Shown here: one piece after another, positions 10,201 to 20,305 of the stretch
How positions within the stretch are numbered: the stretch's first letter is position 1
Layout of the letters: every line of letters begins with the position of its first letter
Source of the DNA: Saprolegnia diclina VS20
Taxonomy: Eukaryota; Oomycota; Saprolegniomycetes; Saprolegniales; Saprolegniaceae
Reading direction: 5' to 3'
NCBI RefSeq assembly: GCF_000281045.1
Contig: NW_008246100.1
Coordinates: 418,716-444,540 of the forward strand
DNA length: 25,825 bases
The notes under the pieces: generated by a model
What the model was told of the DNA's origin: nothing
What the model saw: the letters and a program-made list of their open reading frames with translations, nothing else
Database searches by the model: none
Translations under genes and position numbers: made by a program

Positions 10201-12223
10201 AGCATTTGGACGCTACCGACCGCGCCGCGCTGGCACGCCTGCATGAGCGCGACGTTCCAGAGCGACTTGTTGGTGCCGAGGATCTTGACATAGTTCGGGT
10301 TCGAGATGAACGCCAAGTGAAAAGGCGGCGCCGACGCATTGAGGAGCCCGACCACGTCGTTAAAGGGCCTACAAAATATACATAAAAATCACAAAAATTT
10401 CCTCGGTGAGGGAGATACCAGAGCACGACGTTGGTGCCGTTGAGCGACACGAGCACGTGGCCTTTCGAGACGAGGCCGCCAAACGCCGCTTGGCCGTGGG
10501 CCGTGATGTTCTTGACCATGGCGCCGCAGCGGTACGTCGACTCGGGCTCAAACCCGAGCCCCATGCGCCAATCCCCGTCCATCGAAAAGGCGACTTGCTC
10601 CTTGAAAATGTCTTCGAGGACCGCAGGAATCGTCACGTTCTGGACAAAGTCCATGGCAGCGCCAAGGATCGCCATGGCCGACGCCGAGTGCACGTGCGTA
10701 AACCGGTTCTCGATGTGCATCTCGTGGAGCAGGTGCTTGAGCAAGAGAAGGTTCTCAAGCCCGGAATTGACGAGCACAAAGGTGAAGATCGGGATCAAGT
10801 CGTCCGTGTCAAGCCGGTTGGTAATGCCCGGCACGAGCGCGTTGAAGCCGCTTCCGTCGGCGCTCGTGGCCGCTTGGTACATGAACTCGGGCGCTGGATG
10901 GTCGTCTTGGTACGACGCTTGGATCTCGACGACTGACTCGACCACCGCGTGGTACTTGTCGGACGGCAGCGAGTACGTTGCGACTTGGCCGAGGATGCGC
11001 GAGGCCTCTCGCCACTCGGTGGTCGAGAGCTGGTGCTGCGGAATGTCGTAGAATGCTTGGTCTTTGCCTTGGAGCCAGCGCAATTTCTTGTTGAGCGCCG
11101 CCTCGTGCTCGGCCTTGACACTCCGGCGCAAATGACTGTAGAGCCCGTCATGGAGCGGAAGAAACACGACTTCTTCGACGTGGCGGTGGATGCAGTGGTG
11201 CACCGACTCGAGCGCGTCGGCCTCCGACTCAAAGTGGTCGAGCACGAGCGCCACGAGGCCGTGGGCGTACTTCTGGATCACGGTTGTGCGCATGCTTGCG
11301 ATAAAGTCACGCAGCGCGCTGAACGCGAGCGACGACCGCGCGTCAAAGTGCTTGACAAACGCCATGCACTTGCTCGCCTCGGGGTTCTTTGGGTCGCTCT
11401 ACAGCAATATGGTTGCATGTGAGCGCGCAATAGGCAAGCGAGACGTGCGTACGAGAATTTTGCGCAGCTCGACGGCCACCTTGGCGTCCGGATCGTCGTC
11501 GAGAAGCAAGCCGGACGAGAGGCGCAGCGGCGCGTGGTTTTGGCTCGGTGTCGACGACGGGTGGTTGGCTGCAATGACGTCCTGCAAATGCACGACCCAG
11601 CGGTTGCACTCCTCGTCGTCCTTAGCTTGGCACACGAGGACGTTGAAGCCTTTTACGAGCTCGAAGCAGTGCGGACGCTTGGACTTGCGGATGTCGAGGA
11701 AGCGCACGGACGTGCTGGCGTCGTCGAGTGCGATCTCGCCCTTGAGTCGCCCAAAGCGGTGGCTTTTGTAGTACTGGAGGCACGAGAATGGCTCACCCGT
11801 GACCGGGTTGCTCTTCATGAGCAGGACAAAGAAGCGCTTCTTCCAGCTTTTCCAGATGTTGCCTTGCTTGACGAGCCAGCCCGAGTGGATGAGGTTTCCC
11901 GTGCGCGATGGCGAGCTCGAGGTAAGCGTCGACTGCGACTGCGCGCGCGGGAGGCGTGTACTGCTGCCATGGCGTAGCATGCGTGGTGGTGGTGGCGGCT
12001 CCAGAATGACGTCGTCAACCGAGTCGTCGTCGTCCATGTCGCTGTCCTCCATGACGTAGATGGCGGTCCGCGACGTCATGAGCGCCGACGGCGTCGGAAC
12101 GCTCATGAGGCTCAGGCGCGAGTGATCGACGTCCAAGCTCAGCCGCGCGTCCGCGCTCTCCTGACGAAAGAGCATGCGGATGTCTCCGCGGTACGGGCCC
12201 GACGAAGGAGGCGTCTCGCTCAT
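7277..12223 (-). CDS. PH-VPS9-PDZ-ankyrin-RasGEF multidomain exchange factor
   Basis: Eleven exons: 12223-11453, 11398-10419, 10368-8877, 8832-8321, 8268-8192, 8140-8064, 8014-7934, 7884-7715, 7670-7541, 7498-7415 and 7375-7277. The total is 4473 nt, about 1,490 residues, all phases consistent. Domains in order: a PH domain (about 113-218, GWLVKQGNIWKSWKKRFFVL); a VPS9 domain (about 330-510, core DTDDLIPIFTFVLVNSG); a PDZ-like domain (about 533-610, MGLGFEPES...VLVSLNGTNVV); ankyrin repeats (about 617-937); a RasGEF N-terminal/REM region (about 1035-1140); and a RasGEF catalytic domain (about 1251-1490: LDIDPGLVASQITLL, MNALNDSSVFRLKKTWGRLP, SIPYLGLIIQQY, ending SLEVEPR). By family, VPS9 activates Rab5-type GTPases and RasGEF activates Ras/Rap; PH binds phosphoinositides. 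By eye VPS9 keeps the Asp finger, but the usual Tyr/Thr pair is not obvious. Confidence 0.88.
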
Positions 12224-13074
12224 CGCTCGCTCGCGCAGAAATGCAGAATTAGCTTGAAAATTTCGTATTTGGTTCCAGCTGGCGGTCGGCTATTTGCACG
12301 CAAATACTTCCTCCCACATCTTGCACAACGTCCAGTGGGCAGCATCCAGCGCGCAACAGATTGCGTCCAAACAGTGCTCTGGCCGGGCGCTAGGTTGCAC
12401 ATGCTTCCAAACGTTGCGCGCGCGCACGAACGAACGTTGGCTTCGGAACGCGGCGGTAGCAGTTGCGTGTTTTTGGTCCACCGAATTATAAAGACAGTGT
12501 CAAAGTTGCACCGTACATTGAGTCACCCTCGTCGTCATCGTCACGACCGTCTCCCTGCGATGGCGCTCGTAGCAGCAAGCAAGGCACGGCCGCCTATAGG
12601 TCTACGCGCAAGCTGCTGCGCTCGTGACGATGCGCTGCTTGTCAGACGAAAAGCAGCCAGCCACGTTGGCACTGCAACAAACGGCGGGTCGTCGAGTAGC
12701 TTTGCGCACCGGCTGCAACCGTGATACCATAGCCCATCAGTGCAATCTGCAGCAGTCGCCTCCATGCGCGCGGCCGTCGCCATCGTTGGCGGTGGCCATT
12801 CGTTCGTAAGTTCAATGAGCGGTGCCATCTGAGTCGTCGTGGCACTTGCCACAGAGCGGCCGCGCGCACGACTCAAAGTTGAGCGACCCGCTTCTTCTAG
12901 ATGGGTGGGCCGTGTTCCACTGCTTCTGCGTATGCTTGGTCGAGCAAGGCAGCGTGGACGCGCCCATGGCGTTGTCCGGAGCTGTGCGAATGGACACCAC
13001 CCTTTTTGTCACCACATTACGTGGCGGTTTCTGCGGTGGCCACGATCTTGTTGGAGACGAAAGGCCGTACCAGT
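12224..13074. promoter_or_regulatory. Divergent intergenic region, GEF gene / SF-assemblin
   Basis: 851 bp between two divergent start codons. Several open frames of 60-110 codons occur on both strands (for example 12541-12876 minus), but none has recognisable domains, credible splice continuity or codon bias I can trust. An ATG at 12901 is in frame with SF-assemblin and would add 58 residues of low-complexity, Trp-rich sequence; I take it as upstream sequence. Both promoters must lie here. Confidence 0.5.
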
Positions 13075-14067
13075 ATGGACGAGCACGAGGTGCCCGAGAA
13101 CCAAGCCGACGATGGCGAGCGCGACGCTGGCAACGAATACGACGAGGACGGCCGCGAGACGGTCGGGTCCTTGGCCACGACGCAGACCAAGATCAAACTC
13201 AACAAGATGATGAACGCGTTCGCGTCGTTTGACGACAACATGCGCATTGGCACGCGCGTACTGCACTGCACCCGGCGACGTGGATCTTATCGCTTCGTGT
13301 AGCAACGGCGGGAGCGGGACGAGCACCGGCTCGCCGAGATGCGCGCCGAGATGACGCGGCTTGAGAAGGCGCTCAACGCCGAAATCAAGCGCCGCTTTGA
13401 AATGAACAAGTCGCTCCAAGCGCTCTGCGACGAGAGCGTTGCGAATATGACGTCGCGCTTCGAGAGCCTCCTCGCCGACTCGATGGACAAGGTCGACGCG
13501 CGCCTCGCCGGCCTCGCCGAGAAGATCCAGGCGCTCGAGGCGCAGTTCGAATATGAAAAAGTCCACATTCCGCAGGTACTCGCGTCAACGCTATGCCTTG
13601 TCTGGAGGAGACATGCATGTAGATGATTGAAGAGCGCACGAACGAGCTCACGGAGAAGCTGAGCGCGTTCATGGACGCGTTCGAGACCGAGCGCAAGCGG
13701 CGACTCGACCGCGAAGCCGAGATCCTCAAGCGACTTTTTGACCACGAGCAGCTCGTGGCCGACCAGTTCAGCAAGGAACGCCGGGACCGCGAAGTCAAAG
13801 CCACGGAGCTCAAGGACGCCCTCGACATGTACACGAAAACGCGGCTGCGTGGCGACGACAAGTTTCAGCGCGTCGCGCAGGAAGAAATCGCCAAAATCCA
13901 AAACGCCCTTGTGCACGAAGCCCAGGTAATCACGGTCTTCGGACAACACCGTATGTACCTCGAGGTAGACGCGCGAGCGCGAAGACGACGAGATCATCGA
14001 CGCGCTCAATCGGTACACGGCCAAGCTCCAAGACAGCCTCAAGCTCATCAACAGCACCGAAGCCTAA
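13075..14067 (+). CDS. SF-assemblin (striated flagellar root fibre protein)
   Basis: Four exons, 13075-13257, 13303-13575, 13623-13925 and 13969-14067, with introns of 45, 47 and 43 nt, all phase 0; 285 residues, the usual size of SF-assemblins. After an acidic head (residues 1-35), nearly the whole protein is a segmented coiled coil rich in Glu, Lys, Arg and Ala, with the family pattern from NKMMNAFASFDDNMR onward and the end EIIDALNRYTAKLQDSLKLI. SF-assemblins build the 2-nm filaments of the striated microtubule-associated fibres at basal bodies, and in apicomplexans a fibre linking centrosome to daughter bud. An oomycete would use it in zoospore flagellar roots. The ATG at 13075 was chosen because the acidic head starts there. 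The gene is convergent with the kinase, 50 bp away. Confidence 0.88.
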
Positions 14068-14117
14068 CCCTTCTCAATGGCATTCAATGTACAAGCCGCG
14101 TCTGTATCTACGCATGC

Positions 14118-15221
14118 TCAAAAGAGGCGGCGTCCCTTGGCCGCGGTGCCCCGGGGCGTCGCGGCGTCCGTGACCTCGTCTTCGACAAACGACGTCGCAC
14201 GCCGCTTGCGGTTGGCGCGCTCGGGCGGTGTCACGAGCGGGAGCAAGTTGGCATCGAGCGGCAGCGGTGCCTCGGTAAAGTAAGCGTGCGCCAGCGCAGC
14301 CGACGCCGAGATACGCCGCGTCGGGTCGAGCGTCACGAGCTGCGTAAGGAGGTCGACGCCCGCGGAAGACAGCGACGGAAACTGGGCAGCGAGCGACGGC
14401 GGCGACGTCGGTGCAAATTCGAGGTAGAACGGTAGCGAGGTCGCCGCCTACGACAGCACTATGAGCATTGGAATGCTGTATCGACGTACAGTCCACTTGT
14501 TTTCGATGGGATTGCCGAGCGCCTTGAACATGAGACTGAGCTGGTCAATGTCGGACGCACCGTCGAGCCAGACGCGGCGCAAGACGAGCTCGGCAAAGAC
14601 GCAGCCCGCCGACCACATATCGACAGCATCCGTGTACGTTTTGAGGCCAAAGAGCAGCTCGGGCGGCCGGTACGCGCGCGTGACGACCTGAAAGCTCTTC
14701 TCGAGCGACGCGTCCGGGGCGTAAATGGCCATGCCAAAGTCGGCGAGCATGACATTCCCGGTGGGCGACAGCAAGACGTTGTTGGGCTTGATGTCGCGAT
14801 GGATGACGTGGCGCTTATGGCACTCGGCGAGGCCTTGCAGCACCATGTACATGTAGCTCTTGATCGTGGCCGTCGAGAGCTGCGGCAGATCGTCCGTGGC
14901 CTTGATCACCGACTCGAGGTCGCTCTCCATGTATTCAAAGACAAGGAACGTAGCCTCCTCGCCACGGTGCGCCTGGCGCACCACTTCCTTGATCTGCAGC
15001 ACGTGGCGCGCCGTCGTCAGCCGTGCCATAATCGTCGGCTCGTCGTCATGGGACGACGTGGTTGGTGAGCCAAAGAGTCGCTTCACCGCGACCTTCTCGC
15101 GCGTCTCGACGTGCGTCGCTGCGTAGACCTTGCCGTACGTCCCGCGTCCGATCTCTTCGCCGAGCTCGTACTTGCCGACGACGATGCGCTCGTCCTCCGA
15201 GTCCGAGTCGAACTCGCCCAT
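14118..15221 (-). CDS. CDK7: CDK7-like cyclin-dependent kinase
   Basis: Two exons, 15221-14490 and 14447-14118, with a 42-nt GTACGT...GTAG intron; 353 residues (human CDK7 has 346). The kinase motifs are complete: Gly loop GRGTYGKVY, VAVK lysine, HRDIKPNN, DFG, then QVVTRAYRPPELLFG. CDK7-specific features are EYMESDL, the IKSYMYMVLQGL segment, HRD followed by IKPNN, and a basic C-terminal tail (NRKRRATSF...GRRLF) resembling the KRKRTEAL...KKLIF end of CDK7. CDK7 is the CDK-activating kinase and phosphorylates the RNA polymerase II tail as part of TFIIH. Oddities: the NRTALREI cyclin-binding helix is not recognisable (the stretch reads SSHDDEPTIMARL), WYRAPE is AYRPPE, and the T-loop phosphosite Thr appears to be Ser. 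Orthology is likely but this is a divergent copy; the symbol is tentative. Confidence 0.82.
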
Positions 15222-15287
15222 GCTGGTGTATCGATTTCTGGATCGGTCGCAGCCTCCGGTTACAGATAGGTTTACCGGATTATTCGT

Positions 15288-15305
15288 ATTCGGCATATGC
15301 CACAT
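15288..15305 (-). promoter_or_regulatory. Shared 18-nt upstream motif, kinase copy
   Basis: Read on the gene's strand this is ATGTGGCATATGCCGAAT, with its 3' end 67 nt before the ATG at 15221. It differs by one base from the element at 20864-20881, which lies 64 nt before the OST3/6-like start in the same orientation. The core GGCATATGCC is palindromic and contains a CATATG E-box. The binding factor is unknown. Confidence 0.55.
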
Positions 15306-15883
15306 GAAACAGAGTGCACGCGGCATCGCATTACGGCCCGCTTTTGAAGGCGGCCGAGAAGCCGACACTGGCCGAGAGCAGGCAAGGAGGGCTCAATGAA
15401 CGTGCTGAGCAATCGTGCTGCTTTGGCGCTTGGCCCGTCAATAGAGATAAAGAGCAGCGATATCAACCGCCAACACCAATGTGGAAGTTTGAAGTTGGCA
15501 ACTTGAAGTTATAAACTAAAATTAAAAGCTGTGGCCGAAGCGAGGCTTCCATACTTCCTAGTGTGATCGAATTGGCCAGTTGCTGCGTTGTTCACTTGCT
15601 TGTCAATCCATAGAGCCCCTCATCATATCGACTACAAGCCTTTCGCAGCTTGCAGCTCATAGCATCGCTACTAGCAGTTGTGTCACCAGCCCATGAACCA
15701 GGTGTACCTACAATCTTTGGCCGTCGACGCCGCAGTGGTTTAACGCTAAATACTCGTATCTACACAGCTCTTGAAAGTCGGGACAAAGGTCAATCTTCCC
15801 GCAAGATAGACCGAGAAACCGTTAGGATGGACAGGAGTGTGTGGCTTGGGCTTCAGTAGCCAGTGAGCCGCAGTTACCTATTT

Positions 15884-15952
15884 GCCTCTTAGTACGCACA
15901 TCGGTGTTTAGGAGGTGTACTCCCGAACATTGGGAGGCCTAGAGGCAACACC
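15884..15952. repeat. Cluster of overlapping inverted repeats
   Basis: Three pairings are visible: GCCTCTTAG (15884-15892) with CTAGAGGC (15939-15946), allowing one bulge; GGTGTT (15903-15908) with AACACC (15947-15952); and GGAG (15911-15914) with CTCC (15920-15923). The first two cross each other. The site lies about 140-200 bp past the ABC transporter stop on its transcribed side, so a 3'-end structure is possible. It could also be chance. Confidence 0.35.
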
Positions 15953-16088
15953 TTAACGTTATTGGAACAAATGATTCGACTCAAATGACGGAGTGTTCGC
16001 AAGGGTCAGTAACCACTTGGTGTTTGTCGATCGAATATCGTAAAATATCCAATCGAAAGTTGTATTATGGATGATGAAATAGCGCTTC

Positions 16089-19000
16089 TTAGCGTTTCTG
16101 GTGGTTGATAAAGCGCAGCGCGAGATACGCAAGCAGTCGGAAAAACACAATGCAGCCGAGCACGACGACAATGTCGAGGAGCGCGTCGTCGTAGTACATC
16201 TCGTACGTGTGTTCCACGTACTGCTTGACAGTCACACTCGTCGCGTTCATTTTCAGCAGCAAAATTGGCGGCACGTTCTTCATCGTTTGGCACCCGAGCT
16301 GCGTCGGGTCGTCACCGTTGCATTTCGCAAACGTCTGCGACGTCAGAATCGCCATCGAGTACTTGGGCGGCACGATCGTGTACAGCCAGCGGTACCCCAT
16401 CGGGATCTGCGACGCGGTCGGCGTAAAGCCCATGAAGAGGAAGAAGATCGAGTTGAGGAGGATGCCGACAAGCGCCGCGACCTCGACCGACGGCATCGCA
16501 TATGCCATCAACTGGCCCATGTAGACGTTCATCAAGACCATGAGCGAGAGGTTGAAGCCGTAAAAGAGGCAGGCGCCGACCGATTCTTTGAGCCCGACGA
16601 ACGGGTAGTAGACGATCACAAAGGCAAAGGTGCACACGACCACGTACGGGAGCTCGGCGAGCGTCGACCCGACAAAGTACCAGAGCGCGTCGTACGTCTC
16701 GGACGCGCGCTCGCGGTAGAAGGACGCGCGCTCGGTGCCCGCAAGCGGAATGACGCTGTTGAACGAGATCATGCCGACAAAGAGCGACGTGAGGAAGACC
16801 ATGCCGACACCGCCGGTCGCGCCCGAGAACGTCGTGTAGTCGACCCCGCGGTAGACCAACCCAAAGAGGACTGCGAGGAAGATTGAGATGAGAATGCGCG
16901 TGTTGTTGTACGACGCTATGCGCCAGTACATGCGGAAGAAGCGCTGCGTCACCATCGTAAATTGCGTCATCGATGTCGCCGCACGCTTGGAGCTAAATTT
17001 GAGCTCGGGCAGCGACGGACTAACGACAGCATGGACCGCAAGCGAATCGAGAAGCGCTTGGCGCTCGGCCGAGCTGTGGAAAATCTGCACATAATCCTTC
17101 GGGTGCGCGTTCTTGGCCTCGACGCCGGCGCCAATGACTTCGAGCATCCACGTGGCGGGGTTGGCACCTTCGAGGAGCGGCGGCGTGTCGGGCACTCGAC
17201 TAAAGTACTCGATCAAGTGACTCGCATGAGGTCCAAGCTCGCCGAAAAAGACTGTGTGGCCGCCGCGTTTGAGGAGGAGGAGCGAGTCAAACATCTCAAA
17301 GACCTCGGTGGACGGCTGGTGGATCGTGCAAACGACCGTGCGACCTGTCGACGCGATCTTGCGGATACCCGTCATGATGATCTTGGCCGAGCGCGCGTCG
17401 AGACCCGACGTCGGCTCATCCAAGAAGAGCACGGATGGCGCCGCCGCGAGCTCGACACCGATCGTCAAGCGCTTCATCTGCTCGACGGACGCGCCGCGAA
17501 TGATCTTGTCACCGAGGGCCTGCATACCGAGAAGCTCCAGACATTCTTCGGCAAATGCCATTTTCTTGGTCACTGACGTGGCACTCGCCTGGCGCAGCAT
17601 CGCACTGAATTGAAACGCCTCGCGAAACGTGGCACTCTCACAGTGAATATCCATCTGCTCGCAGTAGCCAGTCGCGCGACGCACCGCAAGGTCCGTGGCG
17701 GGGTACCCGTTGAGCAGAATGTCACCCGTGATCGTGCCGCCCGTTTTGCGACCCGCAATGACGTCCATTAAGGTCGTCTTGCCGGCGCCCGACGAGCCCA
17801 TGAGTGCTGTGATCGTACCCGGCAGCGCAATTCCGTTGACATTCTGTAGCAGCTTCAGATCGGGCTCACCCTTCGTTGGGTTGGGCACCGAATATGAAAG
17901 GTCTTTGAAGGCCAGTGTGACAGGGGCGATTGACCCCCGGGGGCTGTCGTCGACGCGCACTGAGACGGCGTGTGTTGGTGTCTTGGGCACCGCCGTGTAC
18001 GTATCGTTGGTCTCTGGCTCCAGCACGATCGGAGCATGCTCGGCGCTGTCGTACTGTACGTACTCGAGCGTCACATAGGCCAAGAGCATAAAGAAGACGT
18101 AGCAAAATGCGAGGTAGATCACGGCATACCAGACCCAGATCATGCCAGATTTGACGCCGTACTGCTTGAGCTGCGCATTGCCAAACGTGTCGCCAAGAAT
18201 GCTACAGTAGTCGATGCCCTTGTACTTGCAGACTTGAAACTCGGGCGCCGAGTACTGGTTGATGGCCAACGCGCGAATGCACCACGCGAGCGGATCGATC
18301 CAGTAGATCCAGATAAAGTACGGGGGCATGTCATCCGCCGACATGATAAAGCCCGCAAAGAGCACAAAGAGCAGCACCGACACCATTGCAACGGGCTGCG
18401 CAACGTTGGGATTCGGCGACAGCGACGCGACAAAGAAGAACCACGTCGTGAACGCGAGGTTGGTCACGAAGAGCAGGAGGAGGTACGTCAGGAACGACGC
18501 GGCATTCGAGGTGAAGCCCGTGACCCAGTACATGACCGAGCCAAAGAGGATCGTCTCCAGGAACGCAAACGGTACTTGGGTCGTGCACTGCGCTAAAATG
18601 AACGACGAGGTCCGGAAAAAGTTGGCGCGCTTTTGCTTGTAAAAGATCTCGCGCGCTTCGACGTGGCCCGGGATCGCGGGCAGTTGGCCGAGCGCGAGGA
18701 ACATGACGGTCGTAAAGATGACACCAAGCACGGTGATGATCTGGTCGGCATCGACTTGGTAGAACGACGTCGAGTAGAGGAAGCCCATGAGCAGCACCAT
18801 GACCATGCGACTCAGGACAAACTCCTTGTTGCGGAGAAAGACCGTCACTTGGCGCTTCACGAGGAGCTGCGTGCTTTTCCCAAACGAGCCAAAGTACGCG
18901 GGCAGCAACGCGAGGTGGTGCGTCACGTCGTGTGCGAGCGCGGGGTTCGTCGCCGTCGAGTTGACGTATTCCAACATGTTCGCATAGATGGCCGACGCTT

Positions 19001-20123
19001 CAAAGACCGCTGCGTACTCGCTCGGGAGGCGCGGGATGGAGAGATCCGCCGCCGCAATTCGGTACTGGTCCTGCTGCGGCGTACCAAGGTCGAGCAAAAA
19101 ATCAGCGACATCGCGGTGCAAAGGGCACTTGAAGCCGAGCGACTCGAAGTACTCCAAGCACGTGGCGCGCGGACCGTGGTACATGACGTAGCCTTCGTTG
19201 AGGAGGAGGACCTCGTCAAAGAGGCCGTAGACTTCGGGCGACGGCTGCAAAAGCGCAATCACAATCGTCTTGCGGAGCGACGTGGCCATACCTTTCTGCG
19301 CCTTGACAATGTCGTACGTCGCTGCAGCGTCCAAGCCCGTACTGATCTCGTCCATGAACGACACCTGCTTCATGCCAAACTCCATCTCGCCGACCGTCAC
19401 ACGCTTGCGCTCACCGCCCGAAACACCGCGGAGCATGCCGTTGCCAACGATCGTGTCTTCACAGATCTTGAGGCCCATCTGACGCGTCACGACGTCCGGA
19501 AAGACCGCGTAGAGCGACGTTAACACGGATTGCGCCGCCGTGACGGCATTGGGTGGCCCTTTGGTCAGCGCCGACGCCACATGCGGCGGCACGCGTGCGC
19601 CGCCGCTGCACGCGTGCGCAAAGGCAAGCGTCTCCTTGACGGTGAGCGTCGCGTAGTGGTAGTCGCGCTGGTGCACGTACGACGCAAACTGAGGCACTTT
19701 GGCTCGGAGCGCTTCGAGGGGCGAGCCGTTGTACGTGATTTGGCCGCCGACGGTGATGTTTTTGGCCATGAGAAACTGGGCACTCAATAGCTTCATGAGC
19801 GACGACTTGCCCGAACCGGGCTGGCCAAGCAAGAGCGTCGTCGTGCGCGGCTTGAAGACACCAGTCATCGGGTGCAGCACGTCCTTCCGGATCGACCGCT
19901 TAGCCGCAAAGAGGCCACGCACCGCCTTCTTGAGCTCGTTCACGAGGGTCGGGAGATCGGGTCCGTCCTTGGCCGCGACGACCATTTCGGCACAAATCGA
20001 GAGATTGTGGAACCGAACCTCGACCTGCGGCAGCGGCTTGTCCATCGCGGCTTCAAGCTGCGCCGCGAGGGTCGCATGGAAGGCGTCCGAGCCCTGCGCA
20101 AGAAACGAGTCAGCTGTCGCCAT
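16089..20123 (-). CDS. ABCG/PDR-type full-size ABC transporter
   Basis: A single uninterrupted frame of 1,344 residues, of full length for oomycete PDR transporters, starting at the first ATG (MATADSFLAQ). The order is NBD1-TMD1-NBD2-TMD2, the reversed layout of the ABCG family. NBD1 has Walker A GQPGSGKSS (about 100-108), signature VSGGERKR and the atypical Walker B VSFMDEISTGLD. NBD2 has Walker A GSSGAGKTT, the PDR-type degenerate signature SVEQMKRLTIG and Walker B VLFLDEPTSGLD. Each TMD shows about six hydrophobic segments (for example WFFFVASL, GFTPTASQIPMGYRWLY near the C-terminal half). PDR pumps export drugs, sterols and toxic compounds through the plasma membrane; the substrate here is unknown. 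It is the largest intronless gene in the window, unlike most of its neighbours. Confidence 0.96.
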   Translation of the reverse strand: MATADSFLAQGSDAFHATLAAQLEAAMDKPLPQVEVRFHNLSICAEMVVAAKDGPDLPTLVNELKKAVRGLFAAKRSIRKDVLHPMTGVFKPRTTTLLLGQPGSGKSSLMKLLSAQFLMAKNITVGGQITYNGSPLEALRAKVPQFASYVHQRDYHYATLTVKETLAFAHACSGGARVPPHVASALTKGPPNAVTAAQSVLTSLYAVFPDVVTRQMGLKICEDTIVGNGMLRGVSGGERKRVTVGEMEFGMKQVSFMDEISTGLDAAATYDIVKAQKGMATSLRKTIVIALLQPSPEVYGLFDEVLLLNEGYVMYHGPRATCLEYFESLGFKCPLHRDVADFLLDLGTPQQDQYRIAAADLSIPRLPSEYAAVFEASAIYANMLEYVNSTATNPALAHDVTHHLALLPAYFGSFGKSTQLLVKRQVTVFLRNKEFVLSRMVMVLLMGFLYSTSFYQVDADQIITVLGVIFTTVMFLALGQLPAIPGHVEAREIFYKQKRANFFRTSSFILAQCTTQVPFAFLETILFGSVMYWVTGFTSNAASFLTYLLLLFVTNLAFTTWFFFVASLSPNPNVAQPVAMVSVLLFVLFAGFIMSADDMPPYFIWIYWIDPLAWCIRALAINQYSAPEFQVCKYKGIDYCSILGDTFGNAQLKQYGVKSGMIWVWYAVIYLAFCYVFFMLLAYVTLEYVQYDSAEHAPIVLEPETNDTYTAVPKTPTHAVSVRVDDSPRGSIAPVTLAFKDLSYSVPNPTKGEPDLKLLQNVNGIALPGTITALMGSSGAGKTTLMDVIAGRKTGGTITGDILLNGYPATDLAVRRATGYCEQMDIHCESATFREAFQFSAMLRQASATSVTKKMAFAEECLELLGMQALGDKIIRGASVEQMKRLTIGVELAAAPSVLFLDEPTSGLDARSAKIIMTGIRKIASTGRTVVCTIHQPSTEVFEMFDSLLLLKRGGHTVFFGELGPHASHLIEYFSRVPDTPPLLEGANPATWMLEVIGAGVEAKNAHPKDYVQIFHSSAERQALLDSLAVHAVVSPSLPELKFSSKRAATSMTQFTMVTQRFFRMYWRIASYNNTRILISIFLAVLFGLVYRGVDYTTFSGATGGVGMVFLTSLFVGMISFNSVIPLAGTERASFYRERASETYDALWYFVGSTLAELPYVVVCTFAFVIVYYPFVGLKESVGACLFYGFNLSLMVLMNVYMGQLMAYAMPSVEVAALVGILLNSIFFLFMGFTPTASQIPMGYRWLYTIVPPKYSMAILTSQTFAKCNGDDPTQLGCQTMKNVPPILLLKMNATSVTVKQYVEHTYEMYYDDALLDIVVVLGCIVFFRLLAYLALRFINHQKR

Positions 20124-20282
20124 GGGAGATCAACCAAAAGTGGGCATCTCCCCAGCACAAAAAGGCCCAAGATTCTACCAACGGAACGGTTTAGCATGGC
20201 GGGTATTACTCGTCGGTTGCTTTGCGCACCCGATTAGATCATGTTGGAGGCGCCGTCGACATTGTGCTGTTTGATTGGTCAA

Positions 20283-20305
20283 ATATCCGGCATTTGACCG
20301 GATAT
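20283..20305. repeat. Inverted repeat ATATCCGG/CCGGATAT
   Basis: Perfect 8-bp arms, ATATCCGG (20283-20290) and CCGGATAT (20298-20305), around a 7-bp spacer, about 160 bp upstream of the ABC transporter start. The geometry suits a dimeric regulator, but no factor can be named. Confidence 0.45.

Larger units (their letters stand above)
15222..16088. other. Intergenic, kinase promoter and ABC transporter 3' flank
   Basis: 867 bp with no credible gene. It holds the promoter of the CDK7-like gene (a shared motif at 15288-15305) and the 3' flank of the ABC transporter. Base composition is clearly less GC-rich than in the genes, with an AT-rich run near 15515-15535. A cluster of short inverted repeats lies at 15884-15952. 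Confidence 0.5.

Noticed and set aside
9183-10385. 400-codon plus-strand open frame
   Set aside because: It mirrors the ankyrin-repeat exon of the GEF gene. It has no ATG-led domain structure of its own and a composition typical of an antisense shadow.
12541-12876. 111-codon minus-strand frame between the GEF and SF-assemblin genes
   Set aside because: No domain and no conserved motif; overlapping frames of similar length occur on both strands.
12901-13074. Upstream in-frame ATG for SF-assemblin
   Set aside because: It would add 58 residues unlike SF-assemblin heads; the acidic head and the family pattern begin at 13075.
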